DNA from: Magnetovibrio sp. PR-2
Lineage (GTDB): Bacteria; Pseudomonadota; Alphaproteobacteria; Rhodospirillales; Magnetovibrionaceae
Assembly (NCBI RefSeq): GCF_036689815.1
Contig: NZ_JBAHUR010000016.1
Coordinates: 17,377 to 81,376 of the forward strand
Reading direction: 5' to 3'
Length of the DNA: 64,000 nucleotides
The position numbers were made by a program, and so were the translations under genes. Below are positions 8,899-16,605 of the stretch, one piece after another. Numbering within the stretch: the stretch's first letter is position 1; the number at the start of each line of letters is the position of its first letter. The notes under the pieces are model-generated. The model saw only the letters and a list, made by a program, of their open reading frames with translations, did no database searches and was not told where the DNA came from.

Positions 8899-9222
8899 TT
8901 ACCAAATGTCTTCCGGAGCCTGCAGACGTTCGACGACTTCGCCGCCTTTGATGTGCTTTTCGACGATTTCACCCACGTCAGAGGGCTGAACCTTCAAATA
9001 CATCACGCCTTCGGGGTAGACCAAGACACTGGGGCCGGTAAAGCACGGGCCGATACAGCTGGAGGATGACAGCTTGTGTACACCCCACAGATCGTGTTCT
9101 TGGAACGCCGCCAAAAATGCGTCCATGACAGCCGGGGAATTGGCGGATGCACAAGACCCACGCGGGTGGCCTTCGGGACGAGATTGCACGCAAACAAAAA
9201 CGTGTTTATCAGGACGGGGCAT
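8899..9222 (-). CDS. thioredoxin-like [2Fe-2S] ferredoxin (Shethna FeSI type)
   Basis: 107 residues. Four cysteines are arranged as in the thioredoxin-fold ferredoxins: C11, C24, and C-X3-C in SSSCIGPCFTGPSV. This family includes the Azotobacter protein purified beside nitrogenase. The N-terminus HVFVCVQSRPEGHPRGSC matches. A role as electron carrier or redox sensor in nitrogen fixation is inference from context, between fdxB and an unknown gene. Confidence 0.85.
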   Translation of the reverse strand: MPRPDKHVFVCVQSRPEGHPRGSCASANSPAVMDAFLAAFQEHDLWGVHKLSSSSCIGPCFTGPSVLVYPEGVMYLKVQPSDVGEIVEKHIKGGEVVERLQAPEDIW

Positions 9223-9249
9223 ATTCTTTCCTTCTTCTTATCTTCTATC

Positions 9250-9573
9250 TTAGGCAGGTTCTTGGGGGGCGTGGGACATGCAGGCTTTGGGGCAAACCTT
9301 GATGCAGGCTTTGCAACCGATGCAGTCCATGGGGTCTTTCAAAGACATGACCATGGCAGTGTCATCGGAGAAACCGTCATCATCGTCATCCCAATCGTCA
9401 TCGTCTAAATCGTCGTCCAGATCCAAGTCTTCGCGATCGACCAAGTCGAACACATCGCGCGGGCAGGTTTTGAAGCAACGACCGCAACCGATGCAGTTTG
9501 CTTGGTTCAATTCCGTGACGAACTCAGGTGTGAACTCGGTGCCGCCACGGGTAATTCCAGTAATAAAAGCCAT
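9250..9573 (-). CDS. fdxB: ferredoxin III FdxB with Asp-rich insertion
   Basis: 107 residues, two [4Fe-4S] motifs (CIGCGRCFKTCP near 27 and CIGCKACIKVCP near 83). FdxB is a nif-specific ferredoxin found beside nifENX. Between the motifs, about residues 46-72, runs a very acidic stretch (DLDLDDDLDDDDWDDDDD) that I do not expect in the core fold. Whether it binds a partner or metal is unknown. Confidence 0.9.
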   Translation of the reverse strand: MAFITGITRGGTEFTPEFVTELNQANCIGCGRCFKTCPRDVFDLVDREDLDLDDDLDDDDWDDDDDGFSDDTAMVMSLKDPMDCIGCKACIKVCPKACMSHAPQEPA

Positions 9574-9600
9574 TGTCTGATCCTCTCGTCAGGTGTGTGT

Positions 9601-9816
9601 TTAGGCTGACGCGTCTTCTGCGGCTTTCAAAGCCGCTGCGGCGTCTTGCCATGCTTTACAAGCGTCATAGGTGTCTTGGGCGATTTGCGGCAGCTCTTCA
9701 AAGGCTGCGGGCAGGCGGTCCTCCACCAGATCGTGGAGTTCCATCGCTTTTTCGGATGCAATGCGTTTTGCTCTGCGTTCGGCCTTTTTTATGGCCTTCA
9801 TTTCATCGTCAGTCAT
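9601..9816 (-). CDS. CCE_0567-family small nif protein
   Basis: 71 residues, helical hairpin: charged first helix (MKAIKKAERRAKRIASEKAMELHDLVEDRLP) and Ala-rich second helix. Proteins of this length and pattern (DUF683, CCE_0567-like) sit between the NifX-associated gene and fdxB in many diazotrophs. The biochemical role is not established. Confidence 0.8.
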   Translation of the reverse strand: MTDDEMKAIKKAERRAKRIASEKAMELHDLVEDRLPAAFEELPQIAQDTYDACKAWQDAAAALKAAEDASA

Positions 9817-9828
9817 CGGTCTTTCCTC

Positions 9829-10299
9829 TTACATACCTGCGACTTCAGGGTGTGAGCCGACGATGCCCGTTGCCACGGACAAAAGCTTGTCGGCTTCGTC
9901 TTTCATTTTCGACAGCGTGGCAAAGCCAAAACGGTGCACATCGCGCAAGGACTTATCCATCACCACAAGCTTGCCAACGGTAATGATGGCGCGCCCAAAC
10001 CCTTCGTGGGAGATGTTGATCATGGGCACCGCCATTTTGCCGCACTCGGCTTCGGTTTGGGCGGCAATGGCGTTGTAGAACGCTTTGACCCGTGCCAAGG
10101 TTTCTTCGTCCGGATCGCCGACGATGGGAATTTCGCGTTTGCGTTCCTTGGTCATAATCAGCGGGTCCAAAATTTCAATGTCGGCTGCCGTGTCATAAAC
10201 GCCGTAGCTATCTGTGGCGCGGATTTGGCGAACCATTTCTTTAACAAAATCTGTATCCAAGACCGGATCTTTCGGGTCGATCACAAAATCTTCGCTCAT
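9829..10299 (-). CDS. NifX-associated nitrogen fixation protein (DUF269)
   Basis: 156 residues from ATG 10299 (MSEDFVIDPKDPVLD). It carries the family landmarks VKEMVRQIRATDSYGVYD and GFGRAIITVGKLVVMDKSLRDVHRFGF. Members are found next to nifX across diazotrophs and are thought to assist FeMo-co trafficking. Here the usual nifX neighbour is separated from it by an RseC-like gene. It overlaps that gene by 4 bp. Confidence 0.9.
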   Translation of the reverse strand: MSEDFVIDPKDPVLDTDFVKEMVRQIRATDSYGVYDTAADIEILDPLIMTKERKREIPIVGDPDEETLARVKAFYNAIAAQTEAECGKMAVPMINISHEGFGRAIITVGKLVVMDKSLRDVHRFGFATLSKMKDEADKLLSVATGIVGSHPEVAGM

Positions 10300-10733
10300 G
10301 AACTTGCTCCTTTGAGAATATGCATTTTCGGCAGACGGCTTTTCGCCGCCAGCCCGCGTGTACACAACAAACCAATAATCAATCCGCCCAGCGCACCAAG
10401 GGCCTGGACGCCATCGCCTGCACCGTTCAGGGCCGCAGTCGACGCACCAATCACCAAGCCCAGTGCGGGCGGGGCGTAAGCAATAAATGCGGCCTTCACC
10501 AAACCGTCTTGGCTGCAGCCCAGTTCCAACGTGTCGCCCACTTGGGCCACGCCGGGTTTTAATTCCATCTTCATGCTCTGCGTGGCGGTGAGACCACCCA
10601 GCAAAGACATGCCGCAGCCATCCGTTTTCGAACAGCTTTTGCAGGCCGATCGACGCGGCACGTTCAACACCAAACCGCCGTCTTTATCTTCGACGACGGT
10701 GGCCGTAACGGAGCTGATGCGCTCTTCACTCAT
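10296..10733 (-). CDS. RseC/MucC-family membrane protein
   Basis: 145 residues. The N-terminal cytoplasmic part has four cysteines (RRSACKSCSKTDGCGMSLL and, later, LGCSQ). Two membrane segments follow (AFIAYAPPALGLVIGASTAAL and GVQALGALGGLIIGLLC). In E. coli RseC works with the Rnf/Rsx complex to reduce SoxR. Here it lies inside the nifENX unit, with rnf in the same island, so a role in Rnf function is a reasonable inference. ATG 10733 overlaps nifX by 8 bp. Confidence 0.82.
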   Translation of the reverse strand: MSEERISSVTATVVEDKDGGLVLNVPRRSACKSCSKTDGCGMSLLGGLTATQSMKMELKPGVAQVGDTLELGCSQDGLVKAAFIAYAPPALGLVIGASTAALNGAGDGVQALGALGGLIIGLLCTRGLAAKSRLPKMHILKGASS

Positions 10734-11205
10734 CCCAACCTTCGTCCTCCATGGCGTCAAAACGGGTGGCGTCTTTTTCACCGTCCAACGCACGGGCGAT
10801 CCAGGCACTAGGGCCTTGGCGAATTTCGTCTTGCAGCTGACCCACCAACTGATTGATCGGCGTATTGGGCGCAACCTTCATGGGCTGCACACCAATGCGA
10901 GCCAGCTTGGATATGGCGGAGCCGCCGATGGCTTGCACATAAACGGCAGAGCACGTCGACAAAGCCTCTATCTTCGCTTCCAGCTTGTCTTCGTTGCCAT
11001 CCTGGGACAGCTCGCCAAATTCAACCGCGTCGGTGATGGTGGCGTTGTCCATGTCCACGTCATACATGACGAACGACTTGGCCGAGCCGAAGTGCTGATC
11101 CACATGGCGGCGATCGGTAGACGCAAATGCGATTTTCAAAGCACCGGGCATGGCGTCCTCCTCAATGGCTGAGTCCAGAACCCGGAGATGCCGAGCTATG
11201 GGCAT
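10726..11205 (-). CDS. nifX: NifX, NifB-co/VK-cluster carrier
   Basis: 159 residues, NifX/NafY-type domain. It carries FeMo-co precursors between NifB and NifEN. Landmarks are KIAFASTDRRHVDQHFGSAKSFVMYDVD and VQAIGGSAISKL. ATG 11205 has an AAGGAG site 9 bases upstream and gives an N-terminus (MPIARHLRVLDS) like known NifX. It therefore overlaps the nifN 3' end by 44 bp. Confidence 0.92.
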   Translation of the reverse strand: MPIARHLRVLDSAIEEDAMPGALKIAFASTDRRHVDQHFGSAKSFVMYDVDMDNATITDAVEFGELSQDGNEDKLEAKIEALSTCSAVYVQAIGGSAISKLARIGVQPMKVAPNTPINQLVGQLQDEIRQGPSAWIARALDGEKDATRFDAMEDEGWDE

Positions 11206-12577
11206 GGCTTCCGTCTCCTTCTTCAGATTGGCCATAGGTGTGCTGTGCGTAAGTGGAGGCATAGGGTTCGACTTCGCCTTTGTGCGTGGACAGCATCAAG
11301 TTGCCCAGATCAAAGAACGCATCGCGCGTGCCCGCGTAACCCATCCATGTTTTGCGGAACCCGCCCAGAATGTCGAACTGCGGAAATCCTGCACGCAGCA
11401 GCGGAACACCTAAGCGTCCTGCTGACTGCACACAGTGCGAATTGCCCAAAAGCAATTCGACCTCCCCCTCGCTCGATAACTGTTCCAAATCTTCCAAGTC
11501 GCCAACTTTGACGGTGTCGCAAGGCAAAGCCTTCAAGACATTGGCCGCAGCGGGTGCCACGGCGGCGATGACTTCTGCGCCCAAGCCCGTAACCCAGTCG
11601 GCCAAGGTTTTGAGCAAATCGGGATCGGCAGCAATGGCAATGCGCGCTTGGCCGATGGAAAAATGTGCGTCCAACATGGCGTCTTGCAACTGCGCGCGTT
11701 GACGCATCAGCTTTTTGGGTGCGGCGTTGCCACTGATCTTCATCAGTGCGGCAACGAATTCGTCCATTAAATCGATGCCCATCAGGTGATCGAAGCGAAA
11801 GTCTTCAACACCCGTGCGTTCTTTTAGGCGATCCGCAGCAGGTGCCAAAGACGCACCGATGACGATGGTCGCCTGGGCGCTGCCTGCCGAACGAATATCG
11901 GCGATGTCCGTTCCGCCCGTCGTCAACGGGTTGAAATCCGTTTCTGGCAAATGCCCGTCGAGACTGCCGGAAATGTCCGGAATGACAACCGGGTCAAGAC
12001 CGAACATCTCAACAATATCTTTGATCTCTTCAATATCGCCAGGCGTCAGGTGCGCGCCCACCAAGATGTTGACGCGGTTTTCAACCTTTTCTGACACGGG
12101 CTGAACCAACGCATCAATGACAGCATCGACGGCCTTGGCATAACCGCTTTCGAAACACCCGGTGAAGTCCGGGGTGTCAATGGGAATGACAGGGATGTCG
12201 TCGTATGCGGGATGCTTTTTACGGAACTCAGCAATGGCCAAGCGAATGTCGGAGCCTTGGGTTTCCGAAAGCCCGGTGGTCGGCAGGCCGATGATGGCCG
12301 GTTTCGACTTTTCGCAAATGGTCGCCAAGCCTTCGACAACGTTGTCTTCAGAGCCCATAACCGTGGACACCTGATCCATCGCCGTGGTTTGCAGCGGAAT
12401 CGGTTCGCGGAAGTGACGCACGAAAAAGACTTTACCGAACGCCGTGCAGCCTTGTGAGCCATGCAACATGGGGATCGCCCGGTCAAGGCCGAGGAACACC
12501 AGCGCCGCACCAATGGTTTGGCTGGATTTCAACGGTTGGACGGACAGTGCTTTTTTGCGTTTGATCAACTCAACCAT
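11162..12577 (-). CDS. nifN: NifN, FeMo-co scaffold subunit
   Basis: 471 residues, homologous to NifK. With NifE it forms the scaffold on which NifB-co becomes FeMo-co. Visible motifs are LFLGLDRAIPMLHGSQGCTAFGKVFFVRHF-type segments near residues 28-57 and GLPTTGLSETQGSD near 98. It starts 3 bp after nifE. Confidence 0.94.
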   Translation of the reverse strand: MVELIKRKKALSVQPLKSSQTIGAALVFLGLDRAIPMLHGSQGCTAFGKVFFVRHFREPIPLQTTAMDQVSTVMGSEDNVVEGLATICEKSKPAIIGLPTTGLSETQGSDIRLAIAEFRKKHPAYDDIPVIPIDTPDFTGCFESGYAKAVDAVIDALVQPVSEKVENRVNILVGAHLTPGDIEEIKDIVEMFGLDPVVIPDISGSLDGHLPETDFNPLTTGGTDIADIRSAGSAQATIVIGASLAPAADRLKERTGVEDFRFDHLMGIDLMDEFVAALMKISGNAAPKKLMRQRAQLQDAMLDAHFSIGQARIAIAADPDLLKTLADWVTGLGAEVIAAVAPAAANVLKALPCDTVKVGDLEDLEQLSSEGEVELLLGNSHCVQSAGRLGVPLLRAGFPQFDILGGFRKTWMGYAGTRDAFFDLGNLMLSTHKGEVEPYASTYAQHTYGQSEEGDGSHAHSSASPGSGLSH

Positions 12578-12580
12578 AAC

Positions 12581-13969
12581 TTAAGCCTCCCCTTCCAAAT
12601 CCCAGGGGGCGGGCTTGCGCACCGCATCCCACACCGGGTTTTCCAAAGACAGAGCAAGCTGGCGTGCCAACTCGACCATGCCTTCATAACCGGCGTAAGC
12701 GAATTCGCGTTCTTGGTTGATGTCCAAGAACGGCACGCGGGCTTTCAAAGCCGTGTACATGTTGCGACCACCGGCAATCAAGATGTCGGCTTTGAGTTCG
12801 GCAACCGTGTCCAACAATTTGCGCGGATTGCCGTCTTCGATCATCACGGCCTCTTCGCCCATGAGATCGCGGATGCGCGCCTTGTCTTCTTCGGTAGATT
12901 TTTTGGTGCCCGTCGCGACCACTTCCAGACCAAGGTCTTGAAGTGCAGCCACAATGGACCACGACTTCACACCGCCCGTATAGAGCAACACGCGTTTGCC
13001 TTTGAGGCGTTCGCGCCAGGGTTCCAAGCGTTCGTCCAAACGTTTTTCTTCGCGTTCGATCAGAGCTTCTGTGCGCGCACTCAAATCATCATCACCGATG
13101 ATCTCGGCAAATTTGCGCAGCGCCATGTTCATGTCAGACGTTCCGTAGAAGCTGCCTTCGAACCATGGCGTGCCATAGGTGTCTTCCAGCTTGCGCGCCA
13201 CATTGATCATGGCTTTGGAGCACACCATCATGTTGACTTCGGCGCGGTGCATGGTCTGCACCTCGGAAAAGCGTGTGTCGCCAGACAGCGAGCCCAAGAT
13301 GCGCAGGCCCAGCTCATCCAAGATGGGCGTAACATGCCAGAGTTCGCCGGCAATGTTGTATTCACCGACCAGCGTAATGTCGTGAACTTGGATGCCGTCG
13401 CGTTGCAGGTGATCAGGAACCGGATCCGGTTCGCGGGTGCCGATGACATGTTTGACCATGGCCTCGCCCGCGATGCGGTTACCTAAGTTCTTGGTGCCGT
13501 AAAAGCCTGCGCCGTCCACCGGAATGACCGGAACCCCCCAACGTTCTGCGGCTTCTTTGCAGATGGCGTCCACATCGTCACCGATGAGGGCAGGAATGCA
13601 GGTGTTGTAGACAAACACAGCCGCCGGGTTGTGACCTTCGACGGCTTGTTTAATGGAGTGGAACAGGCGCTTTTCACTGCGGCCCATAATAATGTCTTGT
13701 TCGGTGAGGTCCGTGGTCATGCCCACACGCCACATCTTCGGTCCCGAAGAGCGCGTGCCGCGGTTGTCCCAACTGGACCCTGCACAAGCGATCGCCCCGT
13801 GCACCACATGAGCCACGTCGGCGATGGGTAAAAGCGCGATTTGAGCCCCGTCAAACGAGCACCCGCCCGCTGCAGCACCCGGTTTGGGCCGAGCACAACC
13901 GGACTTTTCCTTGTGGTTGTGACCACAAGCAGGTTCGTCTAGAAGTTCGGCGATGTCTTGTGGCTTCAT
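12581..13969 (-). CDS. nifE: NifE, FeMo-co scaffold subunit
   Basis: 462 residues, homologous to NifD. It shows [15 protein letters not shown] at the N-terminus, [20 protein letters not shown] near 60-80 and [14 protein letters not shown] near 135. ATG 13969 is chosen because GGACGGA precedes it; an in-frame GTG at 13981 is the alternative. First gene of a ten-gene unit ending with apbE. Its sigma-54 promoter is at 14005-14024. Confidence 0.94.
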   Translation of the reverse strand: MKPQDIAELLDEPACGHNHKEKSGCARPKPGAAAGGCSFDGAQIALLPIADVAHVVHGAIACAGSSWDNRGTRSSGPKMWRVGMTTDLTEQDIIMGRSEKRLFHSIKQAVEGHNPAAVFVYNTCIPALIGDDVDAICKEAAERWGVPVIPVDGAGFYGTKNLGNRIAGEAMVKHVIGTREPDPVPDHLQRDGIQVHDITLVGEYNIAGELWHVTPILDELGLRILGSLSGDTRFSEVQTMHRAEVNMMVCSKAMINVARKLEDTYGTPWFEGSFYGTSDMNMALRKFAEIIGDDDLSARTEALIEREEKRLDERLEPWRERLKGKRVLLYTGGVKSWSIVAALQDLGLEVVATGTKKSTEEDKARIRDLMGEEAVMIEDGNPRKLLDTVAELKADILIAGGRNMYTALKARVPFLDINQEREFAYAGYEGMVELARQLALSLENPVWDAVRKPAPWDLEGEA

Positions 13970-14004
13970 TTTTCCGTCCACTTTGTTGCTGTTGCTGGGC
14001 TCAG

Positions 14005-14024
14005 CTTTGCAACTCTTGTACCAA
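14005..14024 (-). promoter_or_regulatory. sigma-54 promoter of the nifE unit
   Basis: Minus strand TTGGTACAAGAGTTGCAAAG, GG-N10-GC with TTGCA at -12. Confidence 0.85.
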
Positions 14025-14067
14025 CACTTAACATGTTGATATTGTGAACCTTTCCCATTTTCAGAAT

Positions 14068-14083
14068 TGTCACCTTTGCGACA
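14068..14083. promoter_or_regulatory. NifA upstream activator sequence for nifE
   Basis: TGTCACCTTTGCGACA is TGT-N10-ACA. It lies 44 bp upstream of the -24 element and 16 bp past the stop of the preceding unit. Confidence 0.85.
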
Positions 14084-14098
14084 AAGACAACAAACAGC

Positions 14099-15052
14099 CT
14101 AGAAGGTGTAGTTGTCCTCAATCCAGCCCTTCAAGACCTTTACATCGCGTTCAGGCAGGTAGTCGTAAGGCCCGGTGACGTCTTCATAGACCGCGCGGGC
14201 GACCCCTTCCAAGTTCTTGTCCAAGCCCGCGACCATGCAGAAATACCACGCCATGGGGTATCCTGCCGCACGGTCATAGGCTAACAAGAAGTTGTGCAAA
14301 TCGACCCCACGCTCCGCCATATTCGGGAGCGGCGGCAGGCCTTCTTTAGCGGTGCTGACCGGGGTGGCTTGCAAGCGGCGTTCGCCAAAGCGGTCTTTAA
14401 AAATCGACATCTTCAGAACAAAGCGCCGCATGAACTTGCGAGACGCCGCGCTGGACGCCAGCCAATCTTCGAAAAAGCGCAACGTGAACAAAGAGCCGCC
14501 GTAGCTGCCTTCGCGCATATCGTTATAGGCTTCCGCAATGTCCCAAGTCTGGCGCAATTCATAAATCGCAGCACCCAGAGACGTCGGATCGACTTTGACC
14601 GGCTCGTCGGGGCTCAACAAGTCTTCCACCGCGTCGGGCGGATTTTCAGGATCGAACAGAACACGGTCGGTAATTTCGCGTAGTTCATTGACTTCGACTT
14701 GGATGAAGTCCCAAGGCTCATCCCCCGTTTTGGCCGTCAGATAATGCGTGGTGCCGCACATTTTGGTGGCGAGCAGGCCATCGTCTTCGTGGCGGATGAA
14801 CAGATCCATCAGATCGTCCGCGCCTTCATGTTCGATCCAAGCCAACAAGTTGTCGGAAATGCGATTGCCTTGGGCATCGACAACACCACCCACCCGGTGC
14901 CAACCTTTGCGCGATGAGACCAGTTCCCATTCACGGTCCGGAAAAACCGTGCTCAACACTTGCACCAGCTCGCCGTGCCCCGGCTGCGGACGGGTGTTAG
15001 AGATTTCACGCTCTAGCTTTTCAAGCGGTTCGGGGGGCAGTGCCGCGTTCAT
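14099..15052 (-). CDS. nif-cluster protein of unknown function, 317 aa
   Basis: 317 residues, soluble, no signal peptide or membrane segment. I do not recognise a catalytic motif. The C-terminal third (FMRRFVLKMSIFKDRF ... DYLPERDVKVLKGWIEDNYTF) is helical and aromatic-rich. It ends the nifHDKT-fdx-nifY-DUF6129 unit and overlaps the preceding gene by 4 bp, so it is co-translated with nitrogenase assembly genes. Function not inferred. Confidence 0.72.
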   Translation of the reverse strand: MNAALPPEPLEKLEREISNTRPQPGHGELVQVLSTVFPDREWELVSSRKGWHRVGGVVDAQGNRISDNLLAWIEHEGADDLMDLFIRHEDDGLLATKMCGTTHYLTAKTGDEPWDFIQVEVNELREITDRVLFDPENPPDAVEDLLSPDEPVKVDPTSLGAAIYELRQTWDIAEAYNDMREGSYGGSLFTLRFFEDWLASSAASRKFMRRFVLKMSIFKDRFGERRLQATPVSTAKEGLPPLPNMAERGVDLHNFLLAYDRAAGYPMAWYFCMVAGLDKNLEGVARAVYEDVTGPYDYLPERDVKVLKGWIEDNYTF

Positions 15053-15312
15053 TCGCTCAGCTCCGCAATCAAAACGCCGGTAGCGGATTCAGGATACTTG
15101 GTGATTTTGAGACAATGCTCGGAGCCGTCCACCACATATACGTTGGCTTTTTCGCCCTCGCGCACAGGCTCTTCCAGGCACAGCTCGTCTTCGAAGCAAT
15201 GGGTGAAGTGCAAGTCCGGCCATTTGGGGCGCATCTCTTTGATGCAGTCCGCTTCACCACCCAGCTCGTCGGCCATAGCCATAATGTCGTCTAGGACTTT
15301 GTCTTCGATCAT
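15049..15312 (-). CDS. DUF6129-type small nif protein
   Basis: 87 residues from ATG 15312, starting MIEDKVLDDIMAMADELGG. The pattern MRPKWPDLHFTHCFEDEL ... VYVVDGSEHCLKIT matches a small uncharacterised family seen beside nifY. It overlaps nifY and the 317-aa gene by 4 bp each. Function unknown. Confidence 0.78.
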   Translation of the reverse strand: MIEDKVLDDIMAMADELGGEADCIKEMRPKWPDLHFTHCFEDELCLEEPVREGEKANVYVVDGSEHCLKITKYPESATGVLIAELSE

Positions 15313-16004
15313 GAGCTTTGGATCCTTGCGCGTTCTTCCGCACTCACGCCCATGACTTTTGCCAACCAAGGCGGCGGATTGGAACCGATGACGGAGGACA
15401 GTTCTTCCAGAACCTCGCGTGCCTTGCCACCGTTGGGCTTTTTGATGGGGTGTACGTCTTGGCGCACCACCTTGGCCGCAGCGGGGCCGCCAATGGACAC
15501 AATGAACAGAACTTGGCAATCGCTGATCAGGTCTGCGCGGAATTTGTTTTTGTCATCGGCTTCGATGTCGTCTTCGGTCAAGCGCACATCAATCAAGCGA
15601 ATTTCTTCGCTGGACACTTGGTAGACCAAAAAGCGCGAGCACGATCCGAAATGACCGTCCATATCTTCTGCACCATTGGAGGCAACCGCCACACGGATTG
15701 ATCCGGGCATGTCGCCATCTTCATAAGGGGTGGTTTCAGGCAGCTCAACATCCGCAGATCCGGCTTTGCCTTTGAGGATCAGCAGCGCTTCTTTCAAGGC
15801 ACCGCGCGGGGCACCAAAAAGCTTGCCGCCGTCAGCTGTGCGCAATTTTTCAATGCTGAGACCCGCAATTTTCTTTTCGCTGGGCGGCAAGCCTACGGCT
15901 GCGCCGACAATACCCAACATATCTGCAGGCGAAACATCCGGGAGAGCCTTGGAAGCCAAGCCAATGCGCAGGGCCATATTCTGAGTAAGTTCTGTTTCGC
16001 TCAT
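15309..16004 (-). CDS. nifY: NifY/NafY-type cofactor-binding protein
   Basis: 231 residues in two parts. Residues 1-95 are a helical NafY-like N-domain (LRIGLASKALPDVSPADMLGIVGAAVGLP). Residues 100-225 are a NifX-type cofactor domain with VAVASNGAEDMDGHFGSCSRFLVYQV. NifY/NafY proteins bind FeMo-co and apo-MoFe protein during insertion. ATG 16004 follows a TAGGAGCAAT-like site. It lies downstream of nifHDKT and a ferredoxin. Confidence 0.88.
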   Translation of the reverse strand: MSETELTQNMALRIGLASKALPDVSPADMLGIVGAAVGLPPSEKKIAGLSIEKLRTADGGKLFGAPRGALKEALLILKGKAGSADVELPETTPYEDGDMPGSIRVAVASNGAEDMDGHFGSCSRFLVYQVSSEEIRLIDVRLTEDDIEADDKNKFRADLISDCQVLFIVSIGGPAAAKVVRQDVHPIKKPNGGKAREVLEELSSVIGSNPPPWLAKVMGVSAEERARIQSS

Positions 16005-16045
16005 ATCATTGCTCCTAGGATGTTTTGTTTTTTTAGGGGATGAGA

Positions 16046-16070
16046 GGCCGCCCCAAACAGTGAGGCGGCC
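16046..16070 (-). other. intercistronic hairpin between ferredoxin and nifY
   Basis: GGCCGCC and GGCGGCC pair perfectly around an 11-base loop, with no T-run after it on the minus strand. It is probably an mRNA-stability hairpin. Confidence 0.55.
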
Positions 16071-16078
16071 AGGCTCAA

Positions 16079-16276
16079 TCAGTCGAGGAACACGATGCAA
16101 TCGTCTTCCATGCACACGTCAATGCACTGGGGCATATCGGCTTCGCCGTCGCATTCCGTGCAAGTGTCGGTCGTCACGGTGTACAGACCTTTGTGCGGAA
16201 CAATTGCGTTGGTCGGGCAAACCGGTTCACAGTCGCCGCAAGCGGTGCAGATGTTGGAATCAATTTGAACAGCCAT
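16079..16276 (-). CDS. 2[4Fe-4S] ferredoxin, nif-associated
   Basis: 65 residues. Motif 1 is CTACGDCEPVCP; motif 2 is CTECDGEADMPQCIDVC, the long-spaced second cluster of Alvin-type ferredoxins. It lies between nifT and nifY and may carry electrons to NifH or for cofactor assembly. Its start MAVQIDSNIC has a GAGGAGA ribosome site. Confidence 0.88.
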   Translation of the reverse strand: MAVQIDSNICTACGDCEPVCPTNAIVPHKGLYTVTTDTCTECDGEADMPQCIDVCMEDDCIVFLD

Positions 16277-16321
16277 GGGAGAAATCTCCTCTTATTTAAA
16301 AACACAAAAACCCAGGTTCGC

Positions 16322-16534
16322 TTAAGCGCGTTTGAACCTGAGCGTCGTTGGAAATGTAGGGGGCGGACTAATGGGATCTACATACCACTTAGAGCCTTCG
16401 CCGATTTCAACTTCACCACCCCAAGCTTCGGGTGTGTCCGTTTCGACCGAGACAACGATGTCTTCCAAGTCTTTTTTGGCGACGTAGAACAGCAGTTCGC
16501 CTTTTTCGTTCTTGCGTAACATAACGCTGGGCAT
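16322..16534 (-). CDS. nifT: NifT/FixU
   Basis: 70 residues starting MPSVMLRKNEKGELLFYVAK, a close fit to the small NifT family that follows nifHDK. It continues KDLEDIVVSVETD ... WGGEVEIG. ATG 16534 is taken because AAGGAG precedes it. The role is non-essential and unresolved. Confidence 0.92.
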   Translation of the reverse strand: MPSVMLRKNEKGELLFYVAKKDLEDIVVSVETDTPEAWGGEVEIGEGSKWYVDPISPPPTFPTTLRFKRA

Positions 16535-16570
16535 CGGAAACTCCTTATCACCAGGTTTCAAAAGGCAGTT

Positions 16571-16598
16571 GGGCGGCAGAGCTGATGCCCTGCCGCCC
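16571..16598 (-). other. intercistronic hairpin between nifK and nifT
   Basis: GGGCGGCAG and CTGCCGCCC pair perfectly (9 bp, 10-base loop) 8 bases after the nifK stop. No T-run follows. It may slow 3' decay of nifHDK mRNA and lower nifT and downstream expression. Confidence 0.6.
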
Positions 16599-16605
16599 CA
16601 AGGCC

